64,000 nt of DNA from Flavobacterium buctense. Its GTDB lineage: Bacteria > Bacteroidota > Bacteroidia > Flavobacteriales > Flavobacteriaceae. The first letter of the stretch is position 1. The number at the start of each line of letters is the position of its first letter. Where the stretch lies: the NCBI RefSeq assembly GCF_014486695.1, contig NZ_JACTAB010000002.1, forward strand, positions 1-64,000, given 5' to 3'. The translations under genes were made by a program, and so were the position numbers. The notes beneath the pieces were generated by a model. The model ran no database searches, was not told the DNA's origin, and saw nothing but the letters and a program-made list of their open reading frames with translations. Shown one piece after another: positions 58,775 through 64,000 of this stretch.

Positions 58775-59698
58775 ATGAATTACACCTTACATCAGCTACA
58801 GGTATTCTTAAAAATTACCCAAACAAAAAGCATCACAAAAGCTGCTGAACAACTTCATTTGACTCAGCCGGCGGTATCCATACAACTTAGAAATCTTCAA
58901 GACCAATTTGAAATCCCTTTGACCGAGGTGGTAGGCAGGCAATTGTATATTACCGATTTTGGGAAGGAAATTGCTTTAGCCGCTGAGAACATTGTAAACG
59001 AAGTGTATAATATCAATTACAAGACTTTGGCTTTTAAAGGAATATTGACAGGGAAATTGAAGATTTCTGTGGTCTCAACCGGAAAATATGTGATGCCTTA
59101 TTTCTTATCTGATTTCACCAATTCGAATACGGGAATCGAATTGGAGATGGATGTAACCAATAAATTAAAAGTAATTAAGGCGCTAAGAAATAACGAAGTT
59201 GATTTTGCCTTAGTATCCACGCTGCCATCCGCTATGGCAGTGGATTCAGAAGTTTTGTTAACCAATAAGCTGTTTTTAGTTTCCAATCAAAATAACCCGC
59301 TAATTAATCCTAAAAAAACAAAGGAATACCTAACCGAAAGTTCATTGATCTATCGTGAAGAAGGGTCGGCTACTCGAATAGCTATGGAAAACTATTTGAG
59401 TAATCACGGTATTCAAGCGAAAATGAAATTACAACTAACTTCTAATGAGGCTGTAAAACAGGCGGTCATTGCGGGTTTAGGACTTTCCATCATGCCGCTA
59501 ATAGGTTTAAAGAACGAACTTGAAAATGGGTCTATTAAAATAGTGCCTTCAAAGGGACTTCCTGTAGTAACAAATTGGACATTAATTTGGTTGAAAGGGA
59601 AAAAAATGAGTCCGGCTGCAAGTGCCTACCTGGATTTTATAAAAAGAGAAAAGGAAAGAATTAAAAATTTAAATTTTTCTTGGATAGATTCGATTTAA
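58775..59698 (+). CDS. LysR family transcriptional regulator
   Basis: A 307-residue LysR-type regulator. Residues 1-60 form the winged helix-turn-helix (YTLHQLQVFLKITQTKSITKAAEQLHLTQPAVSIQLRNLQ). Residues about 90-295 are the effector-binding domain, with GLGLSIMPL as usual. The effector is unknown. It is convergent with the tolC-hlyD-ABC operon and divergent from a tiny membrane ORF. Transporter genes often controlled by this subgroup are not present, so its targets may lie elsewhere. Confidence 0.93.
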   Translation: MNYTLHQLQVFLKITQTKSITKAAEQLHLTQPAVSIQLRNLQDQFEIPLTEVVGRQLYITDFGKEIALAAENIVNEVYNINYKTLAFKGILTGKLKISVVSTGKYVMPYFLSDFTNSNTGIELEMDVTNKLKVIKALRNNEVDFALVSTLPSAMAVDSEVLLTNKLFLVSNQNNPLINPKKTKEYLTESSLIYREEGSATRIAMENYLSNHGIQAKMKLQLTSNEAVKQAVIAGLGLSIMPLIGLKNELENGSIKIVPSKGLPVVTNWTLIWLKGKKMSPAASAYLDFIKREKERIKNLNFSWIDSI

Positions 59699-59710
59699 TC
59701 TTTTAAAATA

Positions 59711-61096
59711 TTACTCAGGATTGGCCATAATTTTAAACAACGTGGCGTTAGAATCTAAAAAGCGATTCTCTAATTGTAATTTTGAAAGTTGGGCGGCAAC
59801 CAAATTATTTTCGCGCGAATTGATTAAAAAAATGGAGCTTTCACCAAAAGAGAAAAGACGTTCTTCAGAGGTTAACATCGTGCTGTAATCGTTAACTAAA
59901 CTTTCGATTAACTGTTGCTGTCTTTCCAAAGAAGCTATTTCGGTTTGTTGTGCTTTAATTTTGTTTTTCAACTGAACTCGTTCCAAATCCAAGTCGAATT
60001 TGGCATCTTGTAATTTAAATTTAGCCAATTGTAAGCTACCGCGTTCTTTTCTCAAAAAAACTGGGAATGAAAAATTTAAACCCACTTTGTAATCCTGAAA
60101 TCGGTAATTGTCAATATAACTCGGTTCGGATAAATAGGAGTAACCTAAATTAATTTGGGGCAAAAGCATGTTTGCTTTTAATTTTCGTTCCACTTCAAGC
60201 ATTTCAATTTTATTTTCAAGAGCATTGATTTTAGGATGGTTTTCTAATGATGGATTTTCCAACATCAAATCGTTGGTTTGCAAAGTTTCTTTGATGGTCG
60301 CCGACAAATTTTCTTCCGGAATCATATCATCTTGTAATTCAAGAGGTACGTTATTTTCCAACCAAAGAAAGTTCGCCAACTCCAATTGGGCTTTTGCCAA
60401 TTTTAATTGGGCTTCTTCCAAACTCAATTTTCGGTTTCTAACGATGATTCCGGCTTCAACACTGTCAATCGCAGGTTTGTCTCCTTGTTCGATTGATTTT
60501 GTAATGCCATTGTAACGCACTTCTGCATTGGTTAAATAATTTTGATATAACGTAACTTCGTTAAAATTTCGCTTCCAATTAAAATAAGCCACCGAAGCAT
60601 CATACAAAACCGAAACCGCCATTAAATTACGTTCGGCCTGACTCAGTTTGATTTGAATTTTAGCTTTGCGCAAATCGGCCATACGTTGGTTGATAAACAA
60701 GCCTTGTCCTAACGGAATTGAAATACCCAATGAAGTCAATCCTTGATTTGGTACTGTATTTTCGGGATTCAGATAAATACCATCGTTATTGTCAAAACCG
60801 GCTTTGATTTCTATGCCGTACCAGGTTGGGATTTTAAAACTGCTGTTCAGTATCGAATAATATTCGTTGTCTTTGAATTTTTTTTGTTCAAAATCGACTT
60901 CAATTTTAGGGTCAAAACCACCACGGGCCATCATTAAATTGGCTTGTGCCTGATTGAGTTCCAAGTTGGCACTTTTAACCAACGGATGGTATTTTTTGAC
61001 ATAGCCTAAAAACTCATTATAAGTGAGTTCTTTGGTAGCATTTTGACTCCAAACTGTAAATCCGAAAAATAAAAAACCTAGTAGTATCGATTTCAT
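59711..61096 (-). CDS. TolC family outer-membrane efflux protein
   Basis: A 461-residue outer-membrane channel with signal MKSILLGFLFFGFTVWS and two long helical-hairpin repeats (about 80-270 and 290-455). Repeated ELANFLW/QLSKLQLENR helices and SLGISIPLGQG/NFSFPVFLR strands fit the family. It forms the exit duct for the exporter encoded upstream. The ATG overlaps the stop of the fusion-protein gene as TAATG. A decayed copy of its 3' end lies 1.6 kb away at 58057-58131. Confidence 0.93.
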   Translation of the reverse strand: MKSILLGFLFFGFTVWSQNATKELTYNEFLGYVKKYHPLVKSANLELNQAQANLMMARGGFDPKIEVDFEQKKFKDNEYYSILNSSFKIPTWYGIEIKAGFDNNDGIYLNPENTVPNQGLTSLGISIPLGQGLFINQRMADLRKAKIQIKLSQAERNLMAVSVLYDASVAYFNWKRNFNEVTLYQNYLTNAEVRYNGITKSIEQGDKPAIDSVEAGIIVRNRKLSLEEAQLKLAKAQLELANFLWLENNVPLELQDDMIPEENLSATIKETLQTNDLMLENPSLENHPKINALENKIEMLEVERKLKANMLLPQINLGYSYLSEPSYIDNYRFQDYKVGLNFSFPVFLRKERGSLQLAKFKLQDAKFDLDLERVQLKNKIKAQQTEIASLERQQQLIESLVNDYSTMLTSEERLFSFGESSIFLINSRENNLVAAQLSKLQLENRFLDSNATLFKIMANPE

Positions 61097-62442
61097 TACT
61101 TTTTATCTTTTTGAATATTATTTTTCGGTTGGTAATAATTAGGAGGAAAACCATTAAGTGTTCGCCATATTTCAAACCAAACAGGAACATTGTCGAGCAG
61201 TGCCAAGGTTTGTGCACCGGAACCGATGCTGACTTGTTTTGGCCATGGTATATCAGTTTCATCAGGTGCGATTAAAACTCGGAATTTTCCGTTATCGCTG
61301 ATGAAGTTTTCTATGGCTACAATCTTTCCGCCAAAAGTACCGTAAGACATATTAGGCCAACCCGAAAAAACGATGGTAGGCCAACCGTCGAACCAAATTC
61401 TCACTTTTTCACCTTTGTGCAATAAGGGTAAATCTGTAGGTGTTACAAAGGTTTCTACTGCAATATCATATTTCGCGGGCATAATACTAACGATTTGTGT
61501 GCCTTCTTTAATTGTTTCACCAATACCCGATTGCAAAGCTCTGTTAACATATCCGCTTTGTGGCGCTTTGATGTAATACATACCGTTTCGAATTTGGTAG
61601 TTGGCGTATTGGTTTTGGAGTTTGTTGACTTGGGCTTCAGTGTCATATTGACTGCTAAGTGCTGTAAATTGATCGCTTCTGGTTTTTTGCTCTTTTTCAT
61701 TATACTCGGCAATAAGGCGATTGATTTCTACTTTAGCGTTAATCAATTCATTTTCACTGACCAAGAATTTGTTTTCCTGAGTGATGATTTTGGCTTCAGT
61801 TTCTTGTAATTTCAATCGTTTTTCTTCCACATCAGTCATGGGTTTTAATCCTTCTTTGTTTAACGCCACCGAACGATTGAATTGCGTAGTTGCGATTTTA
61901 ACTTGGGTTCTCACGGCAACTAAATCCATGCTGTCACTTTTGACTTTTAATCTGGCTTGTTTGATTTTATTTTGTGCTTGTTGCAATTTTAATTGACGCT
62001 CACTTTGAATGGCTGCAATTTGGGCTTCGAGCGAAGTTACTTTTCCGCCATAAGATATTCCGGCTTGTTCTTTGGCTTTGAGTTGGCTTTGAGTATTTTT
62101 AACCAAATTAGGGTCAAGGTAATCTTCTTTGGTTTCCGAAATAAAAAGAATAGTATCCCCTTTTTGCACAAAATCACCTTCTTTGACGTACCATTTTTCA
62201 ATTCTTCCCGCGATAGCAGAATGAATGGTTTGTGGTCTTTGGTCTGGTTTTAAAGTGGTTACGGCTCCGGTTCCGGAGATGTTTTGTGTCCAAGGTAAAA
62301 ACAAGATTAGCAAACCCAATAGTGAAACGCCTATTATGATTTTGTTTAAAATTTTATAGTACGGTCGATTGCTAAGCGTTTTAAACGTACTGTAATTTTC
62401 CAAGCTTTCGCCAATTCGGTTGTTGTTTGAAATGTTAAGCAT
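61096..62442 (-). CDS. HlyD family membrane fusion protein
   Basis: A 448-residue periplasmic adaptor joining the inner-membrane ABC exporter to TolC. It has a short cytoplasmic N-terminus, one transmembrane helix (about 33-52, IIIGVSLLGLLILFLPW), a lipoyl/barrel-sandwich part (IAGRIEKWYVKEGDFVQKGD, about 80-110; APQSGYVNRAL near 305), a long coiled coil (about 115-285), and a beta-barrel end. It starts 2 bases after the ABC gene stops and overlaps tolC. Confidence 0.94.
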   Translation of the reverse strand: MLNISNNNRIGESLENYSTFKTLSNRPYYKILNKIIIGVSLLGLLILFLPWTQNISGTGAVTTLKPDQRPQTIHSAIAGRIEKWYVKEGDFVQKGDTILFISETKEDYLDPNLVKNTQSQLKAKEQAGISYGGKVTSLEAQIAAIQSERQLKLQQAQNKIKQARLKVKSDSMDLVAVRTQVKIATTQFNRSVALNKEGLKPMTDVEEKRLKLQETEAKIITQENKFLVSENELINAKVEINRLIAEYNEKEQKTRSDQFTALSSQYDTEAQVNKLQNQYANYQIRNGMYYIKAPQSGYVNRALQSGIGETIKEGTQIVSIMPAKYDIAVETFVTPTDLPLLHKGEKVRIWFDGWPTIVFSGWPNMSYGTFGGKIVAIENFISDNGKFRVLIAPDETDIPWPKQVSIGSGAQTLALLDNVPVWFEIWRTLNGFPPNYYQPKNNIQKDKK

Positions 62443-62444
62443 CG

Positions 62445-64000
62445 TTATTGTTTTTTAGTGTCTCTAATGATTTTTCCATCGCTCATCGTAATTTTTCTTG
62501 AGCATTTTTCTTTCCAATAATCGTTTTTAGAAGAAACGATTAGCGTCCATTTGTTGTCATTAGAAGTAATGAAGTCTATTACTTCTTTTGCGGCATCATT
62601 GTCCATTTTGTCTAAAGCATCTTCGTAGAATAAAATTTTTGGTCGGTTGATAATACTCCGAGCCAAAAGTACTTTCTGTGCATTGGACGATGACAATTGT
62701 TTGCCCTCAGGATAAATTTTGGTATCTAAACCTTTGGGTAATGACTTGATAAAATCACCCAAGTTTACACTTTCGATGGCCCATTTCAAATCTTCTTGAG
62801 AAATCAATGGATTGTTAAAAGTGATGTTCTCCAAAATTGTACCTTCAAAAGGTGTTTCGCCAATAATAATGGTGCTGATTTGTGAGCGGTATTGTTCCAA
62901 ATCAATTTTTCGATAAGTATCATCATTGATGTAAAACGAACCCGAAGTGGGTTGCAACAATCCGGAAAGAATTCGAATTAGCGTTGTTTTGCCCGAACCA
63001 TTTAACCCTTCCAAATATATTTTTTCAGATTGTTCGATGGTCAGATTGATTTTTTCCAACACAAAATCAGCAGCGTCAGGAAATTTATAACTTAAGTTTT
63101 CAGCGGCCAAATGGATATTGGTGTAGCAATAATCGGCCTCTTTTGGATTCGTTTCTTCTACTTCTAAGTCGGTTATTTGTCCTATTTTTTCCACAGCGGT
63201 TAATACGTCATAAAGGGTTTCCAACCCAATTACGATTTTTTCCACCGAATTTATAACCAATAAAATGATAATTTCTGCTGCTACGAATTGACCAATATTC
63301 ATCTTTTGGTTCAAAACCAAATAGCCACCAATCAATAATAATCCGGCGGTAATTATGATTTTGAAGACAATCAATTGGGTAAATTGTCTTTTGATAATTC
63401 CAAAATGTTTTTCGCGATATGTTAAGTACTCTGAAACCAAACGGTCATTTTTAGTTAAAGCAAAATCGAAGTTGGATGTTTTTTTAAAACTGAAATTGTT
63501 TCTGGCAATTTCTTGCAACCAACTCACCACTTTATACTTGTATTTAGACTCTTTCATGCTGCTGGATAATCCGGAATTATACGAAAAGCGGAAAATAACA
63601 TAAAGTAAAATAACGAGAAAAAAACCAAAGAAAATAAAGAACGGATGGTATAGCGACAGCAAGAGGATTCCGAAAATAATTTGTAATAAGGCTGACGAAA
63701 AGTCAATCAGTAGTTTAGAAGCGCCTTTTTGAATGGTCAAAGTGTCAAAAAAACGGTTGGCCAATTCGGGAGGATATTGGTTGTGCAGGACATCGGTCTT
63801 AATTTTTGGCAATCGGAAACCAAATTCAAACGAGGAACGGATGAATATTTTTTGTTGTAAATTTTCTGTTATTCGCAATTGCATTAGGGACAAGATTCCT
63901 ACTAAAGCCACGCCCGCAATAACGATAAATACTAAAACTATCCAGGAAATGCTAACTCTTCCGGATTGAATCAGATTGATAATCGCCTGTATGCCCAAGG
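62445..64000 (-). CDS. ABC transporter permease/ATP-binding protein, N-terminally cut by the window edge
   Basis: The visible 517 residues are an exporter half-transporter: membrane domain to about residue 280 (four or more helices), nucleotide-binding domain about 295-510. Walker A is intact (GLNGSGKTT, 331-339). The other motifs are not canonical. The signature reads LSSSN (435-439) instead of LSGGQ, and Walker B reads ILFYED (455-460), where the usual order is DE. No Q-loop Gln is seen (IIIGETPF) and the H-loop His is replaced in LIVSSKND. It is first in the ABC-HlyD-TolC operon. The upstream end lies beyond the window. Confidence 0.9.
   Translation of the reverse strand, partial: LGIQAIINLIQSGRVSISWIVLVFIVIAGVALVGILSLMQLRITENLQQKIFIRSSFEFGFRLPKIKTDVLHNQYPPELANRFFDTLTIQKGASKLLIDFSSALLQIIFGILLLSLYHPFFIFFGFFLVILLYVIFRFSYNSGLSSSMKESKYKYKVVSWLQEIARNNFSFKKTSNFDFALTKNDRLVSEYLTYREKHFGIIKRQFTQLIVFKIIITAGLLLIGGYLVLNQKMNIGQFVAAEIIILLVINSVEKIVIGLETLYDVLTAVEKIGQITDLEVEETNPKEADYCYTNIHLAAENLSYKFPDAADFVLEKINLTIEQSEKIYLEGLNGSGKTTLIRILSGLLQPTSGSFYINDDTYRKIDLEQYRSQISTIIIGETPFEGTILENITFNNPLISQEDLKWAIESVNLGDFIKSLPKGLDTKIYPEGKQLSSSNAQKVLLARSIINRPKILFYEDALDKMDNDAAKEVIDFITSNDNKWTLIVSSKNDYWKEKCSRKITMSDGKIIRDTKKQ

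Noticed and set aside
1..64000. CRISPR arrays, rRNA operons, insertion sequences or an origin
   Set aside because: Looked for regular direct repeats with spacers, rRNA landmarks, transposase motifs and dnaA-box clusters. None was seen.

Overview
The window looks like a chromosomal segment of a member of the Flavobacteriaceae, most likely Flavobacterium or a close relative. It is visibly AT-rich (not computed). It carries type IX secretion (T9SS) parts and cargo: a PorP/SprF protein, a plug protein, and proteins ending in type A and type B sorting domains. Promoters fit the Bacteroidetes pattern TTG-N19..23-TAnnTTTG. Many families typical of the phylum occur (DUF6089, S46 peptidase, GH3, PorP/SprF). 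No plasmid, prophage, insertion sequence, rRNA or CRISPR array was seen. The genes are mostly housekeeping. The accessory interest lies in intergenic repeats, a decayed gene fragment and some unusual proteins.

Layout. 1-1.7 kb: the tail of a T9SS type B cargo protein, its PorP/SprF partner and a gamma-carbonic anhydrase. 1.75-10.1 kb (minus): a cell-envelope cluster transcribed CBS protein, nadK, DUF6089, uppS, bamA, two ompH/skp genes, then murI beyond a terminator. 10.2-11.7 kb: pdxJ and an alpha/beta hydrolase. 11.8-12.7 kb: a T9SS type A protein. 12.9-16.9 kb (plus): a holin-like membrane protein, tig, clpP and clpX. 16.9-22.4 kb: an outer-membrane receptor, a small lipoprotein, GH3, an amidase and DUF2797. 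22.4-29.6 kb: AsmA, a FolK-deoxynucleoside kinase fusion, a C-type-lectin T9SS protein, a TrmH methylase and DUF1573. 29.7-33.4 kb: mutS, tRNA-Gly and tRNA-Leu on one transcript, DUF1508 and an Ala/Thr-rich lipoprotein. 33.5-42.1 kb: a DPP11-like S46 peptidase, waaA, a DegT aminotransferase, galE, a DMT transporter, a small lipoprotein, an M23 peptidase and fabD.

42.3-46.8 kb (minus) is a redox/stress neighbourhood: purT, DUF6370, a Crp/Fnr regulator, pirin, GNAT, OsmC, a small Fe-S protein and an FMN reductase. 47-58 kb: an aspartate-type aminotransferase, a fatty-acid desaturase, rsmG, a lipoprotein, a lipase-like T9SS protein, pruA, apaG, the T9SS plug protein, a methyltransferase and map. 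58-64 kb: a 760-bp gene-poor stretch with a decayed tolC tail, a tiny membrane ORF, a LysR regulator, then a TolC/HlyD/ABC export operon (minus) that leaves the window. The ABC ATPase has lost most canonical motifs other than Walker A.

The least explained structure is a set of intergenic elements. Four copies share GATTG and GGAAAGC or AAAGCGGGA end motifs around variable hairpins. There is also one long TGTCATTTCGAC hairpin and several word-repeat arrays between genes. No undescribed multi-gene system is proven here. The best candidates for follow-up are the pirin/GNAT/OsmC/Fe-S/flavoprotein cluster, the degenerate ABC exporter and the repeat family.
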